DNA from: Actinomycetota bacterium
GTDB taxonomy: Bacteria; Actinomycetota; Nitriliruptoria; Nitriliruptorales; JAHWKO01
Direction: 5' to 3'
DNA length: 64,000 bases
NCBI GenBank assembly: GCA_019347675.1
Contig: JAHWKW010000003.1
Location: forward strand, 124,001-188,000
How positions within the stretch are numbered: position 1 is the first letter of the stretch; the number at the start of each line of letters is the position of its first letter. Under the pieces are notes generated by a model. That model was not told where the DNA came from. It searched no databases and was given only the letters and a program-made list of their open reading frames with translations. Made by a program: the position numbers and the translations under genes. Below, one piece after another: positions 34,035 to 47,431 of the stretch.

Positions 34035-36151
34035 CTAGGCGGCCGGGCGGAGCCGGCGAACCATGGCGACCAGTGGCGCGGCGGCCAGCTCCTCCAGCGT
34101 CAGGCAGGCCATCCCCAGCGCGGCCGCCAGCTGTGCCGCCAGCCCCAGGCGGACCACGCCATCCTCGGTGTCGACCACCACGCCGGCCACGCCACGGGCG
34201 GTCATCGTGCGGCCGGCGACCTGCGCTTCCGCGACCGGGTCCAAGCCACCGACGGCTGCGTTGGCACGGCCGTCGGTCATCGCCACCAGCAGCGGCCGGT
34301 GACGGGGGTTGCGGAGGCGCTCGCCCGCGATCACCTGACCGGCGCGGGCCAGGCCCGCCGCCAGGGGCGTGCGCCCGCCGGTGGGCAGGTCCGACAGGCC
34401 ACGGTCGGCCAGCTCCACCGACGACGTCGGCGCGACGACGAGCGTCGCGTCGCCGCCGCGGAAGCTGATCAGCGCGACCTTGTCGCGGCGCTGGTAGGCG
34501 TCGAGGAGGAGCGAGCGCACCGCGCCTTTCACCTCGACCATCCGTCGACGGGCCGCCATCGAGCCCGAGGCGTCGATGACCACGACGATCAGGTTGCCTT
34601 CGCGGCCTTCACGCACGGGCGTGTGCACATCGTCGGGGCGGACGACCATGGGGTTGTGGCGGCCGCGGCCGCGGGCGTGCTGGTGGGGGGCGGCGGCGCG
34701 GATCGTGGCGGCGATGGCGAGGTCATGGTCGCCGGGGCCGGCGGGGCGGGCGCCCACGGCCGAGCCGCGCTGGCCGCGGGCGGGGCTGCGCCGTCCCAGC
34801 GCCCCGGCTCCGACGCCGGGTGCGGTGAGCAGCAGGGGTCGGAACGCCGCCCCCGGCGCGAACAGCTGGTCGTCGCCGTCGTCGCCGGGCGGACCGCCGC
34901 CTGTTGCCGCGCGAGCGACCCGACCGTCGCCGTCGTCGCCGGGCGGGCCGCCACCTGTTTCTGCGCGAGCGACCCGACCGCTGCCGTCGTCGCCGGGCAC
35001 ACCGCCGCCTCCCTCTCCGCGGTCGCCGGCGGCGCTGCCCCGATCCCCGTTGGACCCAGCCCCAGCCGGCGGCGGCGCCGGGGCCGGGGGCCGCGACCCG
35101 CCGTTGGATCCCCCCCCGGGCGGTTGTGGCTCGCTGCCACCGTCCAGCGCCCGGTCCAACGCGTCCTCGTCGAGGCCGGGTGCCTCGAACGGCTGCCGGC
35201 GCCGACGGTGGGGCAACGCCAGCAGGGCGGCGCGGCGGACGTCGTCGCGGCTGACCTCGCTGCGGCCTTCCCACGCGGCGATCGCCCGGGCTGCCTTGGC
35301 CACGACGATGTCGGCGCGGAGCCCGTCGACGTCGAACGCGGCGCAGACCCCCACGGCCCGGTCCAGTTCGCGTTCCGGGAGGCTGACCGCGCCCAGCAGC
35401 TGCCGGGCGGCGACGACCCGACGTGCCGTCGCGGCCTCCTGAAGGTCGTAGCGGCGCGCGAACCCGGCCGGGTCCGCCTCGTAGGACAGCCGGCGGCGGA
35501 CGACCTCCGACCGTGCCCCCGGGTCGCGGGGGGCGGTGACCTCGACGGCCAGGCCGAAGCGGTCCAGCAGCTGGGGGCGGAGCTCGCCCTCCTCGGGGTT
35601 CATCGTCCCCACCAGGAGGAACCGGGCGGCGTGACGCACCGAGATCCCCTCGCGTTCGACGTGCGCGACGCCCATGGCCGCGGCGTCCAGGAGGAGGTCG
35701 ACCAGGTGGTCGCTCAGGAGGTTGACCTCATCGACGTAGAGGATGCCCCGGTTGGCTGCGGCCAGGAGGCCGGGCTCGAATGCGCGGGCGCCGGCGGCCA
35801 GGGCCCGCTCGAGGTCGATCGAGCCGGCGACGCGGTCCTCGGTCGCGCCGACCGGGAGCTCCACCAGCCGGGCGGGGACCACCGTGACGTCGACTCCGGC
35901 GGCGTGCGGACCCGCGGGGCAGGTCGGGAACGGCGCGGCGGGGTCGCAGGCGTACCGACAGCCGTCGACCTGCTCGACGGGTGGGAGCAGCGCCGCCAGT
36001 GCCCGGACCGCGGTGGATTTGGCGGTGCCCTTGTGGCCGCGGACCAGGACCCCGCCGATCGCGGGGTCCACGGCGTTCAGCAGCAGGGCGAGCTTGAGGT
36101 CGTCCTGGCCGACGAGCGCGGAGAACGGGAACGGGGCGTGCACGGCGGTGG

Positions 36152-36155
<4 letters not shown>
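34035..36155 (-). CDS. ChlI-ChlD type fused AAA+/VWA cobaltochelatase subunit
   Basis: 706 residues. Residues 1-300 are a magnesium-chelatase-like AAA+ domain: VRGHKGTAKSTAVRALAAL (Walker A), GILYVDEVNLLSDHLVD (Walker B) and VGTMNPEEGELRPQLLDRFG. A low-complexity linker (about 330-470) contains three near-copies of an 18-residue unit with GPPGDDGDGRVARA. The C-terminal VWA domain has VVVIDASGSMAARRR (MIDAS). Paired with CobN it would power ATP-dependent cobalt insertion, replacing CobS/CobT of the aerobic pathway. The GTG at 36155 overlaps the cobN stop. Mg-chelatase for chlorophyll is ruled out by context. Confidence 0.92.
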
Positions 36156-39981
<3,826 letters not shown>

Positions 39982-39985
<4 letters not shown>

Positions 39986-41529
39986 GCGGGGCTCCCCGTG
40001 TGGGCCACCCCGGCGGGGGGGACGACCGGGAGACCGGGTGGTGCGCCGTGGGTGATCAGCTCGGCGACGGCGGTGGTGTCCAGGTGGTCGCCGATCAGGT
40101 CGCCGAGGCGGTCGAGACGCTCCTCGCGGACCGCGGCGAACGGGCGGGGCCCCGGCCGCCACGTCCGTCCGGTTGCGGCGGCGACCCAGGCCAGCAGCGC
40201 GCGGCGGAACGCGTCGCACTCCAGCGCCCCGTGCCAGGACGTCCCGGCGACGGCCCCGGCCACGCAGCCCTCGTCGCGGCCGTCGGTGTGGCGCAGGAAC
40301 GGCTCGCCGCCGTGGACGGCGACGCGGCCGTGGCGGATCTCGTAACCGTCCACCGCCACGCCGCCGAGGAACGGGGCCGTCCCGGCGGGGCGGCCGACGA
40401 CCTTGTCGGGTGCAAACGCCGTGTCGACCGGGAGGAGACCAAGGCCGGCCACCTCGCCCCGCCGGGACTCGACGTGGTCGACGATGCGGTCGCCGAGCAG
40501 CTGGTACCCGCCGCAGACACCCAGGATCGGGCGGCCGGCGCGCGCCCGCTGTCGCAACACCCGGTCGAGGCCGGTGCGCCGCACCCAGGCGAGGTCGTCG
40601 ACCGTGGCTTTGGTCCCCGGTACCACGACCAGGTCCGCGCGGGCCACCACCGCGGCGCTGGCGGTGAAGCGGACGGCGACACCCGGCTCGGCCGCGAGCG
40701 GGTCGGCGTCGGTGAAGTTGCTGATGCGTGGCAGGCGCACCACCGCCACGTCGAGCTGGCCGTCGGGGTCGTCCGGCGCTTCGCCGGTGCGGTCCCACCC
40801 GGCGGCGTCGAGCGCGAGCGAGTCCTCGACGTCGAGCCACAGGCCGTCGCGGTGAGGCAGCACCCCGAGAACCGGGCGCCCCGTCAGGCCGCGCAGCTGC
40901 TCGAGCCCGGCCGCCAGCACCCGGGGGTCGCCCCGGAACCGGTTGATCACGAACCCGGCGACGTGCGCCTGGTCGGCAGCGTCGAGCAGCGCGACCGTCC
41001 CGTGCAGCGCCGCGAAGACCCCGCCACGGTCCACGTCGCCGACGACCACGACCGGCAGGTCCCCCGTCCGGGCCAGGCCCAGGTTGGCCAGGTCCCCGGC
41101 GCGGAGGTTGATCTCGGCGGCGCTGCCGGCGCCCTCGCAGACGACCACGTCGAACCGGGCGCGCAGGTCCGCCAACGCATCCGCCACGACCGGGAGGAGC
41201 TCGCCGCAGCGGCGGCGGTAGGAGCGTGCGTCGACGTCGAACGCGGGCCGGCCGAGCACCACGACCTGGCTGTGGCGTTCCCCGGTCGGTTTGATCAGGA
41301 TCGGGTTCATCGCGGCTTCGGGCGGCACCCGCGCCGCGGCGGCCTGCGCGGCCTGTGCGCGGCCGATCTCGGCCCCGTCGGCGGTGACCGCCGCGTTGAG
41401 GGCCATGTTCTGGGCCTTGAACGGGGCGACGGACACGCCCCGGCGGTGCAGCCAGCGGCACAGGCCCGCCACCACGACGCTCTTGCCGACATCCGAGCCG
41501 GTCCCACATACCAGCAGCGCGCCTCTCAC
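39982..41529 (-). CDS. cobQ: cobyric acid synthase
   Basis: 515 residues. LLVCGTGSDVGKSVVVAGLC (P-loop), VAPFKAQNMALNAAVT, EINLRAGDLANLGLA, VVGDVDRGGVFAAL and RPILGVCGGYQLLGDRI (amidotransferase Cys) identify CobQ/CbiP. It amidates the b, d, e and g side chains of adenosylcobyrinate diamide. GTG 41529 is preferred because it overlaps the cbiB stop as GTGA, as at other junctions; GTG 41544 is also in frame. Confidence 0.95.
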
Positions 41530-42467
41530 CGCTGGTCCGTCCACGCCAGCGCCGCGGCGGCGATGCCGGCAGCGACCGCCCCGACCGCGCGCGACAGGCG
41601 GATCGCGCGGTGGACGTCGTCGACACCCGGGGTGGTGCCGTCTCCGATCCGAGGCCGGGCCACCATCTGGCCGTGGTAGGCCACCACGTCACCTCCGAGC
41701 ACGATCTCGAGGGCGCCGGCGAACGCGGCCTCGACCGGACCGGCATTGGGGCTGGCGTGGACGCGCCCGTCGCGACGCAGCACCCGCCAGGCACGGCACG
41801 GATGGCCGCCGACCGCGGGGGCGAGCCCCACCGCCAGGACGGCCGTGAGCCGGGCGGGGACCGCGTTGAGCAGGTCGTCGAGGCGGGCGGCGGCCCACCC
41901 GAACCGGGCGTAGCGACCGTCGCGGTACCCGACCATCGCGTCGAGGGTGTTGGCCGCCCGGTGCGCGACGACCCCGGCCGGACCGGCGACCGCTGCCCAC
42001 GCCAGCACCCCCACGACCGCGTCGGAGGTGTTCTCCGCGACCGACTCGACGGTGGCGCGGACCAGCCCGTCCGCGTCCAGCACGTCGGCGTCACGGCTGA
42101 CCAGAGCGCGGACGCGGGTGCGCGCCGTGGGAAGGTCGCCGGCGTCGACCGCGGCGGCCACGGCGCGGGCCTCGCGGGCCAGCGACCGTCCGCCCAGGGC
42201 CGCCCAGGTCGCAGCGGCGGCGAACGCGGTCCCGGCCAGCGGCCGGGCGCGAAGCGCCCGGTGAGTGAGCGCCGCCGCGGCGGTGACCGCACCGACCAGC
42301 CCCCCGGTGTGCACCGCACCGGCCAGCCGCCGCGGCCGGTAGGTCCGCCGCTCCAACGCCAGGGCCGCCCGCCCGAAGCCGGCCACGGGGTGGTAGCGGG
42401 CCGGGTCTCCCACCAGCAGGTCGGCGGTGTACCCGGCGACGACGCCGGCGGCGGCCGGGGCGCTCAC
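41526..42467 (-). CDS. cbiB: adenosylcobinamide-phosphate synthase
   Basis: 313 residues with several membrane helices. LLVGDPARYHPVAGFGRA, ATVESVAENTSDAVVGVLAW, AANTLDAMVGYRDGRYARFG and ASPNAGPVEAAFAGAL are the CbiB/CobD motifs. It attaches aminopropanol-phosphate to adenosylcobyric acid at the membrane. Upstream open frame is a shadow of cobC and cbtA. Overlaps at both ends are GTGA. Confidence 0.94.
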   Translation of the reverse strand: MSAPAAAGVVAGYTADLLVGDPARYHPVAGFGRAALALERRTYRPRRLAGAVHTGGLVGAVTAAAALTHRALRARPLAGTAFAAAATWAALGGRSLAREARAVAAAVDAGDLPTARTRVRALVSRDADVLDADGLVRATVESVAENTSDAVVGVLAWAAVAGPAGVVAHRAANTLDAMVGYRDGRYARFGWAAARLDDLLNAVPARLTAVLAVGLAPAVGGHPCRAWRVLRRDGRVHASPNAGPVEAAFAGALEIVLGGDVVAYHGQMVARPRIGDGTTPGVDDVHRAIRLSRAVGAVAAGIAAAALAWTDQR

Positions 42468-43087
42468 GGGGCGGTCCTGACCACGGCCGCGGTGCTCGTC
42501 GGGCGGTGCTGACCGCCGGGGCGCCCCGGACGGTTGACCCCGGCCACCGTCCAGCCACCGTCGCTCCGCGGGCGCAGTTCGGTCACCGAGCACGGAGCGA
42601 CGTCCACGCGCCACACGGCCGCCAGCGGGGCGCCGAGCGCGTGCACCACCGCGGCCTTGATCGGCCCGCCGTGCGTGAAGCAGACCGCTTGACGGTCGCG
42701 CAGGCGCGCCAGCAGCCGCGCCACACGTCTCATGAGGTCCGCGATCGACTCGCCGCCCGGCGGGGCGGCGTCCGGCTCGGTGAGCCACCGGCGCAGCGCG
42801 GCCGGGTCCTCGCGGCCCACGTCGTCCAGGCGTCGCCCCGCCCACGCCCCGAAGTCGGCCTCGCCCAGGTCGGGGTCCCGGGTCGCGTCGGCGTACCCCG
42901 CGAGGACTGCGGTCTCGACGGCGCGCGCGGCGGGGCTGACCAGCGCCTCGATCGCCGGGAGCATCCCGGCCAGCGCGGCCGCCTGCTGGCGTCCCCGCGG
43001 GTCCAGTGGCTCGTCCGCGGCGAACACGCCGCGGCGGGTCGCTGCGGTCGGGGCGTGGCGCACCAGCAGGACGCGGGCGCCGATCAT
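42464..43087 (-). CDS. cobC: histidine phosphatase family protein, probable alpha-ribazole-phosphatase
   Basis: 207 residues. LLVRHAPTAATRRGVFAADE gives the RHG-type motif as RHA with the phospho-His. SPAARAVETA, DLGEADFGAWAGRRLDD (proton donor Glu) and FTHGGPIKAAV complete the fold. In a cobalamin operon the likely substrate is alpha-ribazole-5'-phosphate or cobalamin-5'-phosphate. The C-terminal tail is Pro/Arg-rich. ATG 43087 overlaps the cbtA stop. Confidence 0.88.
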   Translation of the reverse strand: MIGARVLLVRHAPTAATRRGVFAADEPLDPRGRQQAAALAGMLPAIEALVSPAARAVETAVLAGYADATRDPDLGEADFGAWAGRRLDDVGREDPAALRRWLTEPDAAPPGGESIADLMRRVARLLARLRDRQAVCFTHGGPIKAAVVHALGAPLAAVWRVDVAPCSVTELRPRSDGGWTVAGVNRPGRPGGQHRPTSTAAVVRTAP

Positions 43088-43800
43088 GACGGCGCCTCGG
43101 ACGCATGCTCGCTGAGCAGCCCGAAGACCACCGCGGTGCCCGCCCACAGGACCAGCTGCGTGGCGAGCGCCGCCAGCCGGAAGTCCCACAGCAGGGCCGC
43201 GGGGACCCCGGTGGGCTCCGCTCCGGCGGGCAGCGCCCACACCCCGGCGAAGCCGACGCCGGCGGCGCTCGCCGTCAGCAGCTGGCGGGACACGTGAGGC
43301 ACCCCGCGCACGCGCAGTCGGCGGGCCAGCTGCCACGCCGCGACAACCACCGCCAGTGACACCCCGACCGCGAGGAGGTACCAGCCGGTGCGGCCGGAGA
43401 CGGTGGCCGGGTCGCCGACCGCGGGGGGGTTCGGCGGGTACTTCAGCGACGGCATCAACGCCACCCCGACGTACGCGGCCGCCCCGACCTGCAGCGACGC
43501 CGTCCAGCCGCTCGAGGTGGTGAGCTTCGGGCGGACCGCCCAGAACACCAGACCGAACAGGCCACCCGCCGTCACCCCGACCAGTCCGGTCGCGACGATC
43601 AGGCCGGCCTCCTGCACGCTGCGGCCGACCGCGACGACGTCGCCGCCGGGGGGCTGCTCGGCGTTGGCCTGCTCGAGGTGGACGGCGTCACGCAACGGTG
43701 GCTCGCCGACCACGAACGCGACCACGGCGGCGACGAGCCCGGCCAGGAGCCCAGCTGCCAGCCCCCGGCGCAGGTTCGCGGTCAACGCCGCCGGTGTCAC
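43084..43800 (-). CDS. cbtA: CbtA family cobalt transporter subunit
   Basis: 238 residues with about six hydrophobic helices. It has RGLAAGLLAGLVAAVVAFVV, GLFGLVFWAVRP, ALMPSLKYPPNPPAVGD and SRQLLTASAAGVGFAGVWAL, the CbtA layout. CbtA/CbtB are predicted B12-regulated cobalt uptake proteins. The GTG at 43800 follows cbtB by 23 bases. Confidence 0.9.
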   Translation of the reverse strand: MTPAALTANLRRGLAAGLLAGLVAAVVAFVVGEPPLRDAVHLEQANAEQPPGGDVVAVGRSVQEAGLIVATGLVGVTAGGLFGLVFWAVRPKLTTSSGWTASLQVGAAAYVGVALMPSLKYPPNPPAVGDPATVSGRTGWYLLAVGVSLAVVVAAWQLARRLRVRGVPHVSRQLLTASAAGVGFAGVWALPAGAEPTGVPAALLWDFRLAALATQLVLWAGTAVVFGLLSEHASEAPS

Positions 43801-43823
43801 CTCGGATCCGCTGCGGCGAGCGG

Positions 43824-44009
43824 TCAGTGGCAGGGGACGCCGAGCAGGTGGCGCGCGTCGTGGAAGACCTCGTGCAGAAGTGGGCTCCCGCCGGTCAGCG
43901 CCCCCTGCTCGAACAGCACCGCGTACACCGCGAACAGGGCGGCCGCCGCCACGAGCGCGATCCGCCACGACATGCCGGCGAGCGCGCCGGAAAGGAGGTG
44001 GGTGTGCAT
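43824..44009 (-). CDS. cbtB: CbtB family cobalt transporter subunit
   Basis: 61 residues with one membrane helix (IALVAAAALFAVYAVLF) and a His-rich C-terminus (LLHEVFHDARHLLGVPCH), the metal-binding tail typical of CbtB. It is the first gene of the cobalamin operon, directly below the riboswitch. Confidence 0.92.
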   Translation of the reverse strand: MHTHLLSGALAGMSWRIALVAAAALFAVYAVLFEQGALTGGSPLLHEVFHDARHLLGVPCH

Positions 44010-44044
44010 CCGTCGTCCTTCGTGGGATCCTCGTCCCGTCGGTC

Positions 44045-44215
44045 TGGCGACGCGCAGTCTCCTGGCTCCCGGATCGACGCTGGCCTCCGGCCTTCCCGGA
44101 TCTCTCCAGTGGCCGTTCGTCGGGCGCCTGTCGGCGCCCCGGAGGGTCGCTCCCCGGTCACAGTGGCGGGACCGCCGCGGGCTCACACCGCGTTCCTGCC
44201 GCTGTCGCCGTGCGC
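44045..44215 (-). promoter_or_regulatory. cobalamin (adenosylcobalamin) riboswitch
   Basis: On the minus strand, in order: AACGCGGTGTGAGCCCGCGG, CCCGCCACTGTGACCGGGG (44172-44154), a second GGCCACTGG (44114-44106), CGGGAAGGC (44098-44090) and AGCCAGGAGACTGCG (44067-44053). These are the conserved core blocks of the B12 riboswitch in the correct order. It lies 36 bases before cbtB, so B12 should shut down the whole operon by termination or by hiding the ribosome-binding site. Confidence 0.95.
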
Positions 44216-44219
44216 GCGC

Positions 44220-44249
44220 ACCCTAGTCGAGGCCGCCGGGCGCTGTCGC
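44220..44249 (-). promoter_or_regulatory. candidate promoter of the cobalamin operon
   Basis: TAGGGT (-10, 44225-44220) with GCGACA (-35, 44249-44244) at 18-base spacing would start transcription near 44213, just at the 5' edge of the riboswitch fold. Confidence 0.5.
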
Positions 44250-44358
44250 GACCTGATCCCGGGGGGGCGCGCCACGGTCGCCGTCACCGACATGGCCGCT
44301 CCTGGTCGCGCTCCCCGAACGGTCGTGGACGGCTCGCCTCACGCGTGCGCGACGCCCG

Positions 44359-44364
44359 TAGCGT
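44359..44364 (+). promoter_or_regulatory. candidate -10 box for the aldo/keto reductase at 44395
   Basis: TAGCGT predicts a leader of about 24 bases before ATG 44395. Confidence 0.3.
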
Positions 44365-44394
44365 CGTCCTCCGGCGACGAAAAGGCATCCAGCG

Positions 44395-45210
44395 ATGGAG
44401 CACGTCGAGGTGCAGGGGGTAGCGGTCCCCGCCCTCGGGTTCGGCACCTGGCAGTTGAAGGGCCGCGCCTGCTACGAGGGTGTCCGCCACGCGTTGGAGC
44501 TCGGCTACCGCCACATCGACACGGCCCAGATGTACGACAACGAGCATGAGGTCGGCCGGGCACTGCGCGACGCCGACGTGGACCGCGACGAGATCTTCGT
44601 GGTCACCAAGATCCCGCCGCGCAACCTGTGGCCCCGCGACGTTCACCGCAGCCACGACGCCAGCCTGCAGGCGCTGGGCACCGACGACGTCGACCTGCTG
44701 TTGATCCACTGGCCCACCCGGTCGGTCCCGCTGGGAGCGACGCTCGAGGCGATGCGCGAGCTGCGCGACCAGGGCAAGGCACGCCACCTGGGGGTCAGCA
44801 ACTTCACCCCCACCCTGGTCGACGAGGCGCTGGAGCACGCCGCGATCGTCTGCAACCAGGTCGAGTACCACCCGTACCTGGACCAGGGGTCGCTCGTGGA
44901 GCAGGCCGTCGAGCGCGACCTGGTGCTCACGGCCTACTCACCGCTGGCCAAGGGCCGCGTCCTCGATGACCCGACGCTGGAGGAGATCGCCCAGGTCCAC
45001 GGCAAGACGCCGGCGCAGGTCACGCTGCGCTGGCTGATCCAGCAGCCCAACGTCGCCGTGATCCCCCGCTCGTCGGACCGCGCACACCGTGCCGAGAACG
45101 TCGATGTGTGGGACTTCGGGCTCAGCGACGACGAGATGCAGCGGATCGACGCGCTGCAACGCGGACAGCGCCTGATCGATCCGGGGTTCGCACCCGAGTG
45201 GGAGACCTGA
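44395..45210 (+). CDS. aldo/keto reductase (AKR5, 2,5-diketo-D-gluconate reductase-like)
   Basis: 271 residues. GFGTWQLKG, YRHIDTAQMYDNEHEVGRAL (catalytic Asp and Tyr), FVVTKIPP (Lys), LLLIHWPT (His), LGVSNFTPTLVDEAL, VEYHPYLDQ and VAVIPRSSDRAHRAENV match bacterial AKR5 enzymes, which reduce keto sugars and methylglyoxal with NADPH. It is divergent from the cobalamin operon and apparently unrelated to it. Confidence 0.93.
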   Translation: MEHVEVQGVAVPALGFGTWQLKGRACYEGVRHALELGYRHIDTAQMYDNEHEVGRALRDADVDRDEIFVVTKIPPRNLWPRDVHRSHDASLQALGTDDVDLLLIHWPTRSVPLGATLEAMRELRDQGKARHLGVSNFTPTLVDEALEHAAIVCNQVEYHPYLDQGSLVEQAVERDLVLTAYSPLAKGRVLDDPTLEEIAQVHGKTPAQVTLRWLIQQPNVAVIPRSSDRAHRAENVDVWDFGLSDDEMQRIDALQRGQRLIDPGFAPEWET

Positions 45211-45257
45211 ACCTGCACGGCGGCGCGGCGGCCGACGGCCCGGCGAGGGCGGCCGGG

Positions 45258-47186
45258 TCACGCCGTCCGTCGTGACACGTAGTCGCGGACGATGAAGCCG
45301 CCCAGTTGGTCGCCGCTGCTCTGGAAGATCTGCCCACCGGTCAGCTGCGCCAAGCGATCAGCGAAGGCCACCAGCCGTGGGTCGTCCTCGAGCAGGAAGA
45401 CGTGCAGCGCGATGCCCGACCGCGCCAGTCGCAGCGCCTCCCGCAAGGTCCGTTCGAGGGTCTCGCGTACCGGCGGCCAGTTGAACACCGCGGTGTCGCC
45501 GTCCAGGTGCGCGGTGGGTTCACCGTCCGTCACCATGATGACCTGCTTGACCGGCCGTGGATCGTCGTTGAGCAGGCGGCGTGCGAGCAGGAACGCGTGG
45601 TGCATGTTTGTCCCGTACACCCGGTCGGAGGCGGCCGCTCCGAGGTCCGCGGGCTGCATCCGCCGGGCGTAGTCGGAGAAACCGACCAGGTACAGCGAGT
45701 CCTGGCGGTAGGTGCCCTCGATCAGGGCGTGCAGGGCCAGCGCCATCCGTTTGGCGGGGACGAAGTGGCCTCGCAGCGGCATCGAGAACGACAGGTCCAG
45801 CAGCAGCGCGGTGGCGGTGCGGGGTCGGACCTCAAGCTCGGCCACCTCGAAGTCGTCGGGTGACAGCGACACCCGCGCACCGGGTGGACGATCCGCTGTC
45901 GAGCGCAGCACAGCGTTGGCGATCGTGGGCTGCACCGCGATCGGCTCGCGGTCACCGAACCTCCACCGGCGGGTCTGGCCGGTGGTCTCCGCCTCGGCGC
46001 CGACGGCGCGGATCGCGGTGTGGCGACGGATCCGGTGCATCAGGTGGGTCAGGGCACGCTGTCCCAGGATCCGCGCGCCCCGCGGCGTGAGCTCCAGGCG
46101 CCCCGCCCGCCGCTGGAGCACGCCGGCCTCCTCCAGCGCACGCTCCACCCGGCGCAGCCGGCGCAGGTCGTCTCCGGCGTCGTCGCCAAGGTGACGGCGC
46201 AGGGCGTCCTCGTCGACGTCTTCGAGGCTCGCGCCGGCGTACTCACCGGCGAGTTGGCGGTCGAGGTCCTCCAGCTCGCCCAGCCGCTCGAAGGCGTCCA
46301 CCGCGCCCGACAGCGGCACCGGGTCGCCGGGTCCGCCGGGCGACGCCTGGTCCCACGGCAGGTTCGGCAGCAAGCTGCGCAGCTGCTGCTGGAGCTGGCT
46401 GAACTGGAACGCCAGGTCGAGGTCCTCGAGGACCGCGCGTGACAGCTCCTCGAGCTCGCGGCGCTGCTGGGGCGTCATGCTGGCCAACAGCCGGCTCATC
46501 GCCGCCATCCGCCGCGCGAGCATCTCCAGCAGCGCGTCGAGGTCGGCGGGGCGCTCGGGGAAGAACCGCCCGTGGCGCTCCAGGAACTGGTCGAGGTCGG
46601 GGTCCTCCCCGCGGGTCCGCGCAGCGAGGAGCGCGTTGAGGTCGGCCAGCATCGCGGCGAAGGCGGCGACGTCCTCGGGTGTGAGGTCACGCAACGCGCC
46701 GGAGAGCTGCCGGAAGTAGCTGTCGAGCACCTGCCGGCGCAGGTCGTCGACCAGCTGCGCGAACCGCGCGGCCGCGACCTCAGACCGGAACCGGTGGTCG
46801 GCCAGCTCGGCGATCGCTTCCCCCAGGGCGTGCGGGAGCTCGCCCAGGCGGAGCTCGGCGAACCGGGCGTCCGGGGAGTCGTCGGCTGCGAGCGCGTCGC
46901 GCTCCAGCGCGACGATCCCGTCGAGGCGGTCGCGCAGCTCCGCCAGGGCCCCCCCCGGATCGATGCTCCCCTCCAGCCGCTGACGGGCGTCGCCCAACCG
47001 CCGGCGCAGCTCGTCCAGGCCACGCAGCTCCCCGTCGACGCCGCGGCGCAGCAACCGGCGCAGCGCGACTTGTCCCCCGCGGCCCACCAGCAGGTCGTCA
47101 GCGAGTGCGTCGAGGACCTCACCGGCGTCGACGTCCTCGCCCAACGGGTCCTGGCTGCCGTCCCAGCGGCGGTAACGGGCGCGCAT
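45258..47186 (-). CDS. VWA domain protein, probable partner of a MoxR-like ATPase
   Basis: 642 residues. The first 430 are alpha-helical and charged, with long Leu/Arg/Glu stretches and no membrane segment. The C-terminal VWA domain has TALLLDLSFSMPLRGHFVPA (DxSxS-like MIDAS), YGTNMHHAFLLARRLL and VIMVTDGEPTAH. Such proteins usually work with an AAA+ ATPase of the MoxR/chelatase class, here most likely the gene at 49394-50797. ATG 47186 fits a leaderless -10 box; the longer frame upstream runs through the 14-bp repeats. Confidence 0.85.
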   Translation of the reverse strand: MRARYRRWDGSQDPLGEDVDAGEVLDALADDLLVGRGGQVALRRLLRRGVDGELRGLDELRRRLGDARQRLEGSIDPGGALAELRDRLDGIVALERDALAADDSPDARFAELRLGELPHALGEAIAELADHRFRSEVAAARFAQLVDDLRRQVLDSYFRQLSGALRDLTPEDVAAFAAMLADLNALLAARTRGEDPDLDQFLERHGRFFPERPADLDALLEMLARRMAAMSRLLASMTPQQRRELEELSRAVLEDLDLAFQFSQLQQQLRSLLPNLPWDQASPGGPGDPVPLSGAVDAFERLGELEDLDRQLAGEYAGASLEDVDEDALRRHLGDDAGDDLRRLRRVERALEEAGVLQRRAGRLELTPRGARILGQRALTHLMHRIRRHTAIRAVGAEAETTGQTRRWRFGDREPIAVQPTIANAVLRSTADRPPGARVSLSPDDFEVAELEVRPRTATALLLDLSFSMPLRGHFVPAKRMALALHALIEGTYRQDSLYLVGFSDYARRMQPADLGAAASDRVYGTNMHHAFLLARRLLNDDPRPVKQVIMVTDGEPTAHLDGDTAVFNWPPVRETLERTLREALRLARSGIALHVFLLEDDPRLVAFADRLAQLTGGQIFQSSGDQLGGFIVRDYVSRRTA

Positions 47187-47193
47187 GCGTTCC

Positions 47194-47199
47194 AGCGTA
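47194..47199 (-). promoter_or_regulatory. candidate -10 box for a leaderless VWA mRNA
   Basis: TACGCT on the minus strand ends 7 bases before ATG 47186, with no SD between. The 14-bp repeat array lies 45 bases upstream. Confidence 0.45.
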
Positions 47200-47243
47200 G
47201 TGGCCGCCGGCGGGAGAGCCGGGGCGGTGGCCTGGAGACGTTG

Positions 47244-47411
47244 TGTGCCGCGCTGGGTGTGCCGCGCCGGGTGTGCCGCGCCGGGTGTGCCGCGCCGGGT
47301 GTGCCGCGCCGGGTGTGCCGCGCCGGGTGTGCCGCGCCGGGTGTGCCGCGCCGGGTGTGCCGCGCCGGGTGTGCCGCGCCGGGTGCGCCGCGCCGGGTGA
47401 GCCGCGCTGGC
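47244..47411. repeat. minisatellite: twelve tandem copies of a 14-bp unit
   Basis: The unit TGTGCCGCGCCGGG repeats at a strict 14-base period from 47244, with single changes in the first, eleventh and twelfth copies. It lies between the ftsH stop and the VWA promoter. 14 is not a multiple of three, so the array is not coding. Copy number is likely to vary between strains, and the spacing to the promoter with it. Confidence 0.95.
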
Positions 47412-47431
47412 CGTTGCCGGGTTCGGCCGCC

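Noticed and set aside
44101-44170. GCCACTG repeats as a simple direct repeat
   Set aside because: They are the two expected conserved elements inside the cobalamin riboswitch.
47243-47400. Cys-rich repeat protein encoded by the 14-bp array on the plus strand
   Set aside because: A 14-bp unit cycles through all three frames and gives similar open frames in several of them; there is no SD or conserved start. It is non-coding repeat.
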